The notes beneath the pieces are model-generated. The model did no database searches. It saw only the letters and a program-made list of their open reading frames with translations, and was not told the DNA's origin. Shown here piece by piece: positions 24,076 to 32,233 of a stretch of DNA of 64,000 bases. Numbering within the stretch: position 1 is the stretch's first letter; the number at the start of each line of letters is the position of its first letter. Made by a program: the position numbers and the translations under genes. This DNA comes from CAZHLD01 sp964533185 (GTDB taxonomy: Bacteria > Acidobacteriota > Terriglobia > Acidiferrales > UBA7541), in contig CAZHLD010000009.1 of assembly GCA_964533185.1 (NCBI GenBank), positions 5,190 to 69,189 on the forward strand, in the 5' to 3' direction.

Positions 24076-24624
24076 TCAGGGGACGCGTTCGACCAGCATG
24101 ACGCGCTCCTCGCGGTCCACCTCGTTCAGGCGGACCTCGATGATTTCCATGTCACTTGTCTGCACGATGCGCCCGATGAACGTGGACTCGATGGGCAGCT
24201 CGCGGTGCCCGCGGTCAATCAGCACGCACAGGCGCACGCGGCGAGGCCGCCCCAGGTCGAACAGACCATTCATCGCCGCGCGAATCGTCCGACCGGTGTA
24301 CAGCACGTCGTCCACCAGGATCAGGTCCTTGTCGTCGACGCCAAACGTGATCTCGCTGGACTGCACCACCGGCTGTTCCGCTATCATCGAGAGGTCGTCG
24401 CGGTAGAGGGTGATGTCCAGCGTGCCCACCGGCACGTCCACACCATCAATCCCGCGCATGGCCTGCGCGATTCGCTGCGCCAGCGGCACCCCGCGCCGGC
24501 GGATTCCGATCAGCGCCAGGTTGGTCGTGCCGCCGGTCTTTTCGATAATCTCATGCGCCAGCCGCTGCACGGTGCGGTCAATTTCCGTGGCGCTCATCAA
24601 TTGCGACTTTTCCACAACGCGCAT
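24076..24624 (-). CDS. pyrR: Bifunctional pyrimidine operon regulator/uracil phosphoribosyltransferase PyrR
   Basis: A 182-residue PyrR. The PRPP-binding motif LILVDDVLYTGRTIRAAMNG is intact, as are LALIGIRRRGVPLAQRIAQ and LCVLIDRGHRELPIESTFIG. In Gram-positive bacteria PyrR binds pyr mRNA to attenuate transcription and has weak uracil phosphoribosyltransferase activity. It heads the pyrRBC unit here. No obvious anti-terminator/terminator pair precedes it within the 100 bases to the divergent phosphatase gene, so its regulatory target is unclear. ATG 24624 has AGGAT nine bases upstream. Confidence 0.93.
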   Translation of the reverse strand: MRVVEKSQLMSATEIDRTVQRLAHEIIEKTGGTTNLALIGIRRRGVPLAQRIAQAMRGIDGVDVPVGTLDITLYRDDLSMIAEQPVVQSSEITFGVDDKDLILVDDVLYTGRTIRAAMNGLFDLGRPRRVRLCVLIDRGHRELPIESTFIGRIVQTSDMEIIEVRLNEVDREERVMLVERVP

Positions 24625-24726
24625 CGGGCCGCTATCCTAACACAGAGGTCCTTCCGCCCACAGCGCGCTCCGGCCGCACGCGCCGCGCCCGTGATAAACT
24701 CACCCGCTCCAGGGGAGGACGTGAAC

Positions 24727-26361
24727 ATGAATCTTGCCAAACGGTTTCTTGCCATCTTCCTTTGCGCCGCACTCCTTCTTTCTGCACCGTCATTGGTTCT
24801 TGGGCAGTCCTCAACTGCGCCCCGAGCCGCCTCCTCCCCTCAGCGCCCCAAACTCGTCGTCGTGATGGTCATCGACCAGTTCCGCGCCGATTTTCTCGAC
24901 CGCTTCCGCAGCCGCTTCGGCCCCGGCGGATTCAACCGCCTGCTGCGCGAAGGCGCCAACTTCTCCGAGTGCTTCTATCCCTACGCCATCACCGAAACCG
25001 GTCCGGGCCATGCCACCCTCGCCACCGGCACCACACCCGACCGCCACGGCATCGCCTCCAACGACTGGTACGATGCGCGGCACAAGAAGGTGGTCGAAGC
25101 CGCCGAGGACGATTCCACCCGCATCGTGGGCGGCATTGCCGACCGCGTCGGCGCTTCACCGCGCAACCTGCTGGGCACCACCCTCGCCGCCGAACTTCGC
25201 TTGGCCACTGCCGGCCAGTCCAAAGTCTACGGCGTCGCGATCAAAGACCGCTCGGCCATGTTCTCCACCGGCCCGGGAGCACCGGGCGCTTTCTGGTACG
25301 AAACCTCTTCAGGCCGCTTCATATCCAGCACGTACTATTACAAAAACGGTCTGCCTACCTGGACCACAACCTTCAATGACCGCAAGCCCGCCGATCGCTA
25401 CTACGGCAAAAACTGGACCATTGGCGGCCGCGTCGCTCTCGACATGTCCACGCCCGAGGGCAAGCCCAACCGCGCGTATTACGGCAACATCCGCTCCACC
25501 CCCTACGGCAACGAGCTCGTCATCGAATTCGCCCGCGAGATTCTCGAGAAGGAATCTCTCGGCACTGACCCCGTCACCGACTTCCTGTTTGTCGGCCTCT
25601 CGGCCAACGACTACGTCGGCCACCGGTGGGGACCCTACAGCGATGAGGTTGCCGACATCACCGTGAAGACCGACGCGCAGATCGCCAACTTCCTGAGTTA
25701 TCTCGACCAGAAAGTCGGCAAGGGCAACTACTGGGTGGTCCTCTCAGGTGATCACGGTGTTGCCCCAACACTTGCGCAAGCCCGCTCCTTCGGCCTCGAT
25801 GCAAAAAACCTCGACCTGAAAAGCGCCTTGACCACAATCTCAACGGCTCTCATCTCTCGTTGGGGCCCGGGCGACTGGTTCATCCTGGATGCCCCCGGCA
25901 CGCTCAACCGCGAGACTCTGGCAAAGTACAAAGTAAGCGTCGAGGAAGCCGCTCGTGCCGCAGGCGAAGCGGCCATGACCATCGACGGCATCCTCGGCTA
26001 CGTCACTGCAGAAAGGGCTGTCGCTCCTGCTTCCATTGTTCGCGCTTATCGTCTGAGCTATTTCCCCGGCCGCACGCCCGACCTGTTTCTTGTGCAGGAA
26101 CCCTTCTCTCTCTGGAACGGCGACCGCGGCGGCACCACCCACGGCACGCCCTACAGCTACGACACTCACGTCCCGCTCATCTTCTACGGCAGCGTCTTCC
26201 GCACCGGCACGTACCGCGAAAACATTTCCACAACGGATCTCGCTCCCACGCTGGCCGCCGCACTCAGTATCAATCAGCCTTCACTGGCCACGGGCCGTGT
26301 GCTCACGCAAGCTTTGCGCGCGCCGCAGTCCGCCGCGGCCGCGACCATGAACAGACCGTAA
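24727..26361 (+). CDS. Secreted PafA-like alkaline phosphatase family protein
   Basis: A 544-residue exported phosphatase starting at ATG 24727 after GGGGAGG. Signal peptide MNLAKRFLAIFLCAALLLSA ends near VLGQS. The alkaline-phosphatase superfamily metal site begins VVVMVIDQFRADFLDRF (Asp), then AITETGPGHATLATG provides the Thr nucleophile typical of PafA-type enzymes. VGLSANDYVGHRWGPYS, VLSGDHGVAP and YDTHVPLIFYG supply the remaining metal Asp and His residues. Expected function is release of phosphate from monoesters in the periplasm. It stands alone between divergent pyrR and pyrD. Confidence 0.9.
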   Translation: MNLAKRFLAIFLCAALLLSAPSLVLGQSSTAPRAASSPQRPKLVVVMVIDQFRADFLDRFRSRFGPGGFNRLLREGANFSECFYPYAITETGPGHATLATGTTPDRHGIASNDWYDARHKKVVEAAEDDSTRIVGGIADRVGASPRNLLGTTLAAELRLATAGQSKVYGVAIKDRSAMFSTGPGAPGAFWYETSSGRFISSTYYYKNGLPTWTTTFNDRKPADRYYGKNWTIGGRVALDMSTPEGKPNRAYYGNIRSTPYGNELVIEFAREILEKESLGTDPVTDFLFVGLSANDYVGHRWGPYSDEVADITVKTDAQIANFLSYLDQKVGKGNYWVVLSGDHGVAPTLAQARSFGLDAKNLDLKSALTTISTALISRWGPGDWFILDAPGTLNRETLAKYKVSVEEAARAAGEAAMTIDGILGYVTAERAVAPASIVRAYRLSYFPGRTPDLFLVQEPFSLWNGDRGGTTHGTPYSYDTHVPLIFYGSVFRTGTYRENISTTDLAPTLAAALSINQPSLATGRVLTQALRAPQSAAAATMNRP

Positions 26362-26475
26362 CGCATCATTTGTGAACGCATCGTCCCGCTTGGCAACGAG
26401 CACCGACTTTTCCACAGTGCTCAGTGTCCTCCGCTGCTCCTCGGCCGCGTTCGTGGTAGAATCCCGTCACTGCTC

Positions 26476-27396
26476 GTGCCGAGCGGAATTGATCTCCGTG
26501 TCCAGGTCGGCGCGCTGCGCCTTGCCAATCCTGTCCTTGCCGCCAGCGGCACCTTCGGTTACGGAATTGAGTTCGCCCACCTCGTAGATCTCAACCGCCT
26601 CGGCGGCTTTGTCGTCAAAGGCCTCTCCCTCGAACCTCTGAACGGCCACCCCTCCCCGCGCCTGTGCGAGACGCCGGGCGGCATGTTGAACGCCGTCGGC
26701 CTGCAAAACCTCGGCGTTCGCGCCTTCATTGCCGAGAAGCTTCCCGCATTGCGGCAGTACCGCACCGCGATTATCGCCAACGTCTTCGGCCACACCATCG
26801 ACGAGTACGTCGAGGTCGTCCGCATCCTCGAAGACGCCGAGGGCCTGGCTGCCTACGAGCTGAACATCTCCTGCCCCAACGTCAAGCGCGGCGGCCACCT
26901 CTTCGGAACCGACCCAGCCATGACCGCCGAAGTTGTTTCCGCTGCCCGCCGGGCCGCCTCCCGCAGGCCCCTATGGGTCAAGCTTTCGCCTCTAGTCACG
27001 GATATCACCCTGACCGCGCAGGCAGCCGAGGAAGCCGGCGCGGACGCCCTCACCGTCGCCAACACCTATCCGGCCATGAGCGTAGATTATCGGACGCGCC
27101 GCTCCCGCCTGGGCAACCTGACCGGGGGCCTCTCCGGCCCGGCCATCAAACCGATGACCCTCCGCCTCGTCCACGAGGTCTGCCGGGCGGTTCGGATACC
27201 AGTTCTTGGATTAGGGGGTATTCAAACGGCCGAGGACATCCTCGAATACCTTGTCGTGGGGGCCTCAGCCGTTCAGGTCGGGACAATAAATTTCGTTGAT
27301 CCTCGGGCAACTATCAGCCTGCTGGACGGTCTTAAGAAACTCTGTTTTTCTGAGAAAATAATGAATGTAAACGACTTACGCGGAACTCTTGCATAG
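26476..27396 (+). CDS. pyrD: Dihydroorotate dehydrogenase, class 1B catalytic subunit
   Basis: A 306-residue FMN enzyme oxidising dihydroorotate to orotate. GTG 26476 is taken as start; a TGGTAGAAT extended -10 lies at 26454-26462, so the leader is very short. Motifs are ANPVLAASGTFGYG, GFVVKGLSLEPLNGHPSPRL, YELNISCPNVKRGG with the class 1 catalytic Cys, WVKLSPLVTDIT, and the phosphate loop VLGLGGIQTAEDILEYLVVG. Class 1B enzymes use an iron-sulfur partner PyrK, which is not in this window. Confidence 0.93.
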   Translation: MPSGIDLRVQVGALRLANPVLAASGTFGYGIEFAHLVDLNRLGGFVVKGLSLEPLNGHPSPRLCETPGGMLNAVGLQNLGVRAFIAEKLPALRQYRTAIIANVFGHTIDEYVEVVRILEDAEGLAAYELNISCPNVKRGGHLFGTDPAMTAEVVSAARRAASRRPLWVKLSPLVTDITLTAQAAEEAGADALTVANTYPAMSVDYRTRRSRLGNLTGGLSGPAIKPMTLRLVHEVCRAVRIPVLGLGGIQTAEDILEYLVVGASAVQVGTINFVDPRATISLLDGLKKLCFSEKIMNVNDLRGTLA

Positions 27397-27404
27397 TATT
27401 TTGG

Positions 27405-27433
27405 TTGAACTCCTGGTACGGCTGGGCTATTCT
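27405..27433 (+). promoter_or_regulatory. Sigma-70-type promoter of rlpA-pyrF
   Basis: TTGAAC (27405-27410), 17-base spacer, TATTCT (27428-27433). It starts 9 bases after the pyrD stop and lies 23 bases before the rlpA start. Confidence 0.65.
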
Positions 27434-27456
27434 CTCTTGATGGTTTGTGGTTAAAA

Positions 27457-27891
27457 ATGGACACTATGCGAAACAAACTCTTCATGGCATGGGCCGCCGG
27501 CCGGTGGCTGCTTCTGATGTTTCTGTTCACCCCGGCTTTGCAGGCTCCGCTGGTCGCCCGGCCAAGTGAACCCATTAAGCCACTCAAGGTCTGGGAGGGC
27601 ACTGCCAGTTGGTATGGCTCCAACTTCCATGGTCGCAAGACTTCCAACGGGGAGATCTACGATATGAACGCCCCTACAGCCGCCCATCAGACTCTTCCTT
27701 TCGGCTCTCTGGTTCGTCTCGTCGACCTGAAGTCGGGAAAGAGCCAGATCGTCCGAATCAACGACCGTGGTCCATTCGTCGAGGGCCGCGAACTCGACGT
27801 TTCCGTCTACACCGCCGTCCGTCTGGACATGCAGGAACGAGGTGTGGCGCGACTCCGCCTCGAGCTGCTTGAGGTTCCTAAGCGTCGGTGA
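27457..27891 (+). CDS. rlpA: RlpA-family septal ring lytic transglycosylase-like protein
   Basis: A 144-residue protein with an N-terminal hydrophobic signal (WLLLMFLFTPALQAPLVA) and a single double-psi beta-barrel domain: GTASWYGSNFHGRKTSNGE, then APTAAHQTLPFGSLVRLVD, IVRINDRGPFVEGRELDVS. These are the RlpA hallmarks, including the Asp in NDRGPF. There is no SPOR domain, so it is a short version. RlpA cleaves denuded peptidoglycan strands in some bacteria. Start could be 27457 or 27466; neither has a ribosome site. Its stop overlaps the pyrF GTG start. Confidence 0.82.
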   Translation: MDTMRNKLFMAWAAGRWLLLMFLFTPALQAPLVARPSEPIKPLKVWEGTASWYGSNFHGRKTSNGEIYDMNAPTAAHQTLPFGSLVRLVDLKSGKSQIVRINDRGPFVEGRELDVSVYTAVRLDMQERGVARLRLELLEVPKRR

Positions 27892-28616
27892 CCCCGGTAT
27901 CCCACTGTAAGCTTATCGTAGCGCTGGACTTTGACCGCCTTGCCCCTGCCTTGCGCCTGGCTTGCAAGGTTGCCCCTTTTGCCGACATGTTCAAAGTCGG
28001 CGGCCAATTGTTCACCGCCGAAGGCCCCCGTGCCGTCCGGGCCTTGGCCCGGCTGGGCACCGGCATCTTCCTCGACCTCAAGTTTCACGACATCCCCAAC
28101 ACCGTCGCCGGGGCAGTCCAAGCGGCAGCCAGTCTGCCCGGCGTGCGTCTGATAAATGTCCACGCCACTGGCGGCCTTCAGATGATGCGCGCCGCGGCTA
28201 GGGCAGTCGTCGGCCGCCGGAATCGCCCCAAACTGCTCGCCGTTACAATTCTAACCAGCCTGGACTCAGCCGCCTTGCGCCGGATCGGTCTGGCGGGATC
28301 GCCCGAACGCCGCGCAGTCCAGCTCGCCCGCCTCGCCCGGGAAGCTGGCCTCGATGGTGTAATCGCCTCCGCCCATGAGATTCGAGCCATCCGCCGGGCT
28401 TGCGGCCAAAACTTCCTGATTCTCGTGCCGGGCATCCGCCCTCGCCGGTCTGGTTCCTTCCGCCGGGACGACCAATCACGAGCTGCCACCCCAGCCGAAG
28501 CGGCCCGCGCCGGCGCCGACTTCATCGTCGTCGGTCGCCCCATCACCGCCGCACCTAATCCGGCCGCAGCCGCACGCGCCATTGCACATGAGCTTGCACT
28601 CGCCTCCCGCAATTGA
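27888..28616 (+). CDS. pyrF: Orotidine 5'-phosphate decarboxylase
   Basis: A 242-residue TIM-barrel decarboxylase, last step to UMP. The catalytic motif FLDLKFHDIPNTVAGAV contains the Asp-x-Lys-x-x-Asp set; LIVALDFDRL at the N-terminus and FLILVPGIRPRRS, DFIVVGRPITAAPNP at the C-terminus complete the phosphate site. GTG 27888 overlaps the rlpA stop (GTGA), suggesting coupling. Its own stop codon overlaps the -35 of the selB promoter. Confidence 0.94.
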   Translation: MTPVSHCKLIVALDFDRLAPALRLACKVAPFADMFKVGGQLFTAEGPRAVRALARLGTGIFLDLKFHDIPNTVAGAVQAAASLPGVRLINVHATGGLQMMRAAARAVVGRRNRPKLLAVTILTSLDSAALRRIGLAGSPERRAVQLARLAREAGLDGVIASAHEIRAIRRACGQNFLILVPGIRPRRSGSFRRDDQSRAATPAEAARAGADFIVVGRPITAAPNPAAAARAIAHELALASRN

Positions 28617-28641
28617 CCCGCTCCCCCTGCTTGGTTAGCAT
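28613..28641 (+). promoter_or_regulatory. Sigma-70-type promoter of selB
   Basis: TTGACC (28613-28618) overlaps the pyrF stop codon; after a 17-base spacer comes TAGCAT (28636-28641). The leader to the selB ATG is about 65 bases. The same TAGCAT -10 is used by the candidate promoters of the second selenoprotein and of the 55130 gene. Confidence 0.65.
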
Positions 28642-28713
28642 CGCTCTGTTGTTCCGCCAGCCCAACTCCGCGGCGACCGCACTTCCGCTCTTGCCACTGG
28701 CGGGAGTTCGCCC

Positions 28714-30612
28714 ATGAAGAACGTCATCGTGGGCACGGCCGGCCACATCGACCACGGCAAGTCCGCCCTTGTCGAAGCTCTCACCGGCACCAACCCCGAC
28801 CGGCTCGAAGAGGAAAAGCGCCGCGGCATCACCATTGACCTCGGCTTTGCCTTCCTCGAGCTCGAAGACGTCCGCATGGGCATCGTGGACGTTCCCGGCC
28901 ACGAACGCTTCGTGCGCAACATGCTCTCCGGCGTGGGCGGCATTGACTTTGTTCTCCTCGTCGTCGCCGCCGACGAATCCATCAAGCCGCAGACGCGCGA
29001 GCACTTTGACATTTGCCGCCTGCTCGGTATCCCGCGCGGAGTCGTCGCCCTCACCAAAGCCGATCTCGTCGAGCCTGATGTCCTGGGCCTTGTGCGCCTG
29101 GAGGTGGAGGACTTTCTTCGCGGCTCGTTCCTCGACGGTTTTCCCATCGTCCCCGTCAGCTCCCGCACGGGGCAGGGAATCGATAATCTCAAGCGCGAGC
29201 TGCTTCGCGTCGCGCGTGAAGCTTCTCCGAAGAATGCAGCTCATCACTTCCGCCTGCCCATTGACCGCGCGTTTGCCATCAAGGGCTTCGGCACCGTCGT
29301 CACCGGCACTCTCGTCTCCGGCTCAGTTGCGCCCGAAGACGAAGTCGAACTCTTTCCCGCGCGCCGGAGCGTGCGCGTGCGCGGTGTACAGTCGGGCGAA
29401 CATCCCGTCGAACGCGCCTTCGCCGGTCAGCGCACCGCCCTCAATCTCGCCGGCGTGGATCTTTCTGAAGTCCACCGCGGCATGGTCCTCGCCGCACCCG
29501 GCCGCTTTGAGACCACCCGCCGCATCGACGCCCGCGTCTCGCTTCTCCCCTCCGCGCGCCGCATGAAGAATCGCGCCCGCGTTCATTTCCACCAGGGCAC
29601 CGCCAGCACCGTGGCTGAGGTTATCCTGCTCGATCGCACCGATCTTCCTCCGGGCGAATCCGCCTTCGCTCAGTTGCGCCTCAACGATCCGGTTTTGGCC
29701 CTTCCCGGCGACCGCTTCATCCTCCGCCAGTTCTCGCCCGTCGTAACCATCGGCGGCGGCCTTGCTCTTGACGTCCTCGCCGAGCGCCACAGGCAACGCG
29801 ACACGGGCGTGATCCCCCTGCTCCAAACACTTGAAAAAGGCAGCCGCGAGGAAATCCTCTCTGCTCTGGCCGCGGCCACGCCGCGCGGTCTCGAAATGAG
29901 CCAAATAGTCAGCCGCACCGGCTGGCTCGAGCAGGAAGTGATCGAAACCGCTCGCCTCCTCGCCCAACAAGGCAAGCTGCGCGTGGTCGGCGAACAGCCC
30001 CTCGTCATCGTCTCAAGCGACCGGCTCGCCGAGTGCGTCGCCCGCATCCGCGCTGAAGTGGATGGCTTTCACCGCGCGCATCCTCTTGTCGAAGGCATCC
30101 CCAAGGACGACCTCCGCGCCCGCGCCGCTGCAGGCGTCTTCCCGGAAGTCTTCGCTGCGGCGCTCGACCAGCTTGCCGCCGACGGCTGGCTCGTCCTTGC
30201 CGGCGACACCGTCAAGCGCGCCGGCCGTGCGATCGCCCTTCAGCCTGAAGAGGCCCGCGCCAAGCAGCAAATCGAAGAAGCCTTCGCCCGCACCGGCCTG
30301 ACTGTGCCTTCGGTGAAAGAGGTCCTGGCGAAGTTGACCGTGGAACCCAGGCGCGCCGAGAAAATTCTCCAGCTCCTCCTGCGCGAACAAGTGCTCGTGA
30401 AAGTGGCCGACGATCTGGTCTTCCACCGCGACGCGCTGGCCCGACTCCGCCAGCTTCTCTCCGACTACAAAAAGAAAAACGGCCAACGCTTGCCCATCGC
30501 CGCCTTCAAGGAGCTCACCGGCATCAGCCGCAAGTACGCCATCCCCCTGCTCGAATACCTCGACCGCCAGCGCGTCACCCGCCGCGTCGGAGATGAGCGC
30601 GTGATTCTGTGA
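28714..30612 (+). CDS. selB: Selenocysteine-specific elongation factor SelB
   Basis: A 632-residue translational GTPase that delivers Sec-tRNA to ribosomes stalled at UGA with a SECIS hairpin. The G domain has GTAGHIDHGKSAL (7-19), RRGITIDLGFAFLEL (36-50, a SelB-type switch), VDVPGHERFV (58-67) and ALTKADL (112-118). Beta-barrel domains follow with AFAIKGFGTVVTGTLVSGSV. The C-terminal part (about 370-632) contains tandem winged helices that bind SECIS RNA, ending EYLDRQRVTRRVGDERVIL. Length and layout match known SelB. No selA, selC or selD is adjacent. It supports decoding of the two UGA-containing peroxiredoxin genes in this window. Confidence 0.95.
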   Translation: MKNVIVGTAGHIDHGKSALVEALTGTNPDRLEEEKRRGITIDLGFAFLELEDVRMGIVDVPGHERFVRNMLSGVGGIDFVLLVVAADESIKPQTREHFDICRLLGIPRGVVALTKADLVEPDVLGLVRLEVEDFLRGSFLDGFPIVPVSSRTGQGIDNLKRELLRVAREASPKNAAHHFRLPIDRAFAIKGFGTVVTGTLVSGSVAPEDEVELFPARRSVRVRGVQSGEHPVERAFAGQRTALNLAGVDLSEVHRGMVLAAPGRFETTRRIDARVSLLPSARRMKNRARVHFHQGTASTVAEVILLDRTDLPPGESAFAQLRLNDPVLALPGDRFILRQFSPVVTIGGGLALDVLAERHRQRDTGVIPLLQTLEKGSREEILSALAAATPRGLEMSQIVSRTGWLEQEVIETARLLAQQGKLRVVGEQPLVIVSSDRLAECVARIRAEVDGFHRAHPLVEGIPKDDLRARAAAGVFPEVFAAALDQLAADGWLVLAGDTVKRAGRAIALQPEEARAKQQIEEAFARTGLTVPSVKEVLAKLTVEPRRAEKILQLLLREQVLVKVADDLVFHRDALARLRQLLSDYKKKNGQRLPIAAFKELTGISRKYAIPLLEYLDRQRVTRRVGDERVIL

Positions 30613-30669
30613 GTTGCCCTGGCATCCGGCCTGATTCGGCCTTCCGCAGAGCTGGTCGCGGAAGTCTTA

Positions 30670-30698
30670 TTGACCGGGGGCGTCCCGGAGCCTAGAAT
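30670..30698 (+). promoter_or_regulatory. Sigma-70-type promoter of tatA
   Basis: TTGACC (30670-30675), 17-base spacer, TAGAAT (30693-30698), then GGGAGG before the tatA start. Confidence 0.7.
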
Positions 30699-30719
30699 CG
30701 CTGGTGGGAGGATTTATCC

Positions 30720-30893
30720 ATGAGGTTTGGTCCGACCGAACTGCTCATTATCCTGGCTATCGTTCTCGTGCTCTTCGGCGCAAAGAAAATCCCCGAGTTG
30801 GCCCGCGGCCTGGGCGAAGGGATTCGCAATTTCAAGGACGGCATGCGTGACGACAAGCCCGCCGGCGAAAAGCCCGCCGAAGAAAAAAAGTAA
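30720..30893 (+). CDS. tatA: Twin-arginine translocase subunit TatA/TatE
   Basis: A 57-residue protein: MRFGPTELLIILAIVLVLFG, then AKKIPELARGLGEGIRNFKD, then a short charged tail DKPAGEKPAEEKK. This is the classic TatA layout: short N-terminus, one transmembrane helix, FG-hinge, amphipathic helix and acidic/basic tail. TatA forms the protein-conducting pore for folded proteins. ATG 30720 is preceded by GGGAGG and its own promoter. tatB and tatC are not adjacent. Confidence 0.93.
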   Translation: MRFGPTELLIILAIVLVLFGAKKIPELARGLGEGIRNFKDGMRDDKPAGEKPAEEKK

Positions 30894-30965
30894 CCAGCTC
30901 GCTCGTGCAAGAGTTTTGCGGGAATTCTTCGGAACGGGCGGCCTGTGCGGCCGCCCGACTTGTTT

Positions 30966-31550
30966 CTAGGCTTGGCTTTCTTTCCAACCCATCTCACTCA
31001 GCATGCGGTAGAGCCGCGCCAGCGGCAGCCCAACCACGTTGAAGTAGCAGCCTTCCACTCGGGCTACGAACCGCCCGCCGCGTCCCTGGATCGCATACGC
31101 ACCGGCCTTATCGAGTGGCTCCCCGCTGGCCACATACGCTTCGATTTCCGCTTCGGTGAGTGGTGCGAACGTAACTTGCGTCGTCTCCAGTTCAACCCGC
31201 GCCGCGCCTCCAGGAATCCTCAGCACGGCCAGCCCGGTAAGCACCTGATGCGTGCGCCCGCCAAGCCGCCTCAGCATCTGTGCGGCATCCTCGGCCGACG
31301 CTGGCTTACCGAGCACCTCTCCATCCATCACAACCACGGTATCCGCAGCAATCACGATCGCCGGCGGGCTGATGCGTGCCGCTACGGCGCGTGCTTTCAC
31401 TTCGGCCAGCCGCCGGACGTACGCCTCGGCCGGCTCCCCTTCGCGTCGCGATTCATCCACGCCGGCGGCAATCGCCTCGAAGGCGAAGCCCGCGTCGGCC
31501 AGCACTTCAGCGCGCCGGGGCGAGCCCGAGGCAAGGACGAGCTTGGTCAC
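30966..31550 (-). CDS. maf: Maf-like nucleoside triphosphate pyrophosphatase
   Basis: A 194-residue Maf/YhdE-type protein that hydrolyses dTTP, UTP or modified nucleotides to monophosphates. Motifs are LVLASGSPRRAEVLADAGF, AADTVVVMDGEVLGKPAS, MLRRLGGRTHQVLTGLAV, and DKAGAYAIQGRGGRFV. VEGCYFNVVGLPLARLYRML is the usual C-terminus. GTG start at 31550, just after the stop of the glycine-zipper protein gene. Confidence 0.92.
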   Translation of the reverse strand: MTKLVLASGSPRRAEVLADAGFAFEAIAAGVDESRREGEPAEAYVRRLAEVKARAVAARISPPAIVIAADTVVVMDGEVLGKPASAEDAAQMLRRLGGRTHQVLTGLAVLRIPGGAARVELETTQVTFAPLTEAEIEAYVASGEPLDKAGAYAIQGRGGRFVARVEGCYFNVVGLPLARLYRMLSEMGWKESQA

Positions 31551-31573
31551 CGGCCGCCGTAGCTCCTTCGCGT

Positions 31574-32149
31574 CTAGCGAATCCTTAGCGAGGTTCTCGT
31601 CGTGAAGCGCAGTTGCGATTCCGCGGTGAATTCGATGTCTTTCTTCCCGGTGGCCGCCGCGCCGACTGTCCCTGCGCCAGCGCCGACCGCTGCGCCGATG
31701 GCCGCTCCCTTGCCGCCGCCCGCAATCGCTCCGATAAGCGCTCCGGCCGCGGTGCCGCCGCCGATCGCCACTACGTTACGCTTGTTGTGGTTGGGGCCGG
31801 TCTGGCTCCAGAGGTTCGACGCCACGGCATAGCTCCTGCCGTTTACCACCACCGAGGTTACCCGCAGCGAGAGCTTCGCCGGCGTCTGCAACCGCCCGGA
31901 GGCCTGCACGGCCGCCACGCTGACGGTCGCTTTCGATCCCTTCGGGACCACTGTCCTCCCGTTGACCACCACGTTCTGGGCCACACTGCCCGCCAGCTTG
32001 TCTCCCACCCTGGCGGTCTTCGAACTCACTGACTGGTCCAGCGAAACGATCACTTCCGTGCCTACTGGCACGGTTCCCTGCGCAAGCACCACCACCGGCA
32101 GAATTGCCGCCAGTGCCGCTGCCAGTACACCTATTCTGAGCTTTCGCAT
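31574..32149 (-). CDS. Secreted glycine-zipper protein
   Basis: A 191-residue exported protein with signal peptide MRKLRIGVLAAALAAILPVV ending near LAQG. The middle domain (GTEVIVSLDQSVSSKTARVG, then GRTVVPKGSKATVSVAAV) resembles beta-barrel domains seen in conjugation and flagellar-type surface proteins. A Gly-Ala-rich stretch follows, AIGGGTAAGALIGAIAGGGK and GAAIGAAVGAGAGTVGAAA, typical of glycine-zipper membrane-associated proteins. It ends with a charged strand, ESQLRFTTRTSLRI. Function unknown; probably envelope-associated. Confidence 0.7.
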   Translation of the reverse strand: MRKLRIGVLAAALAAILPVVVLAQGTVPVGTEVIVSLDQSVSSKTARVGDKLAGSVAQNVVVNGRTVVPKGSKATVSVAAVQASGRLQTPAKLSLRVTSVVVNGRSYAVASNLWSQTGPNHNKRNVVAIGGGTAAGALIGAIAGGGKGAAIGAAVGAGAGTVGAAATGKKDIEFTAESQLRFTTRTSLRIR

Positions 32150-32233
32150 GGCTGTTCCCCTCTCGAATTAGAATTCCGGGCTAGCGTGAAAAGTGTATCA
32201 GAATCCCGGCGGGTGTGCGGCTAGGCTGAGGGC

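Noticed and set aside
24205..24726. Extended N-terminus of the phosphatase
   Set aside because: Antisense to pyrR; ATG 24727 has a strong ribosome site and signal peptide.
24625..24726. PyrR-binding attenuator upstream of pyrR
   Set aside because: No convincing binding loop or terminator/anti-terminator pair seen in this short interval.
28617..28713. tRNA-Sec (selC) next to selB
   Set aside because: No cloverleaf, no GGTTCGA-type T-loop and no CCA end found here or at 30613-30719; the gene must be elsewhere.
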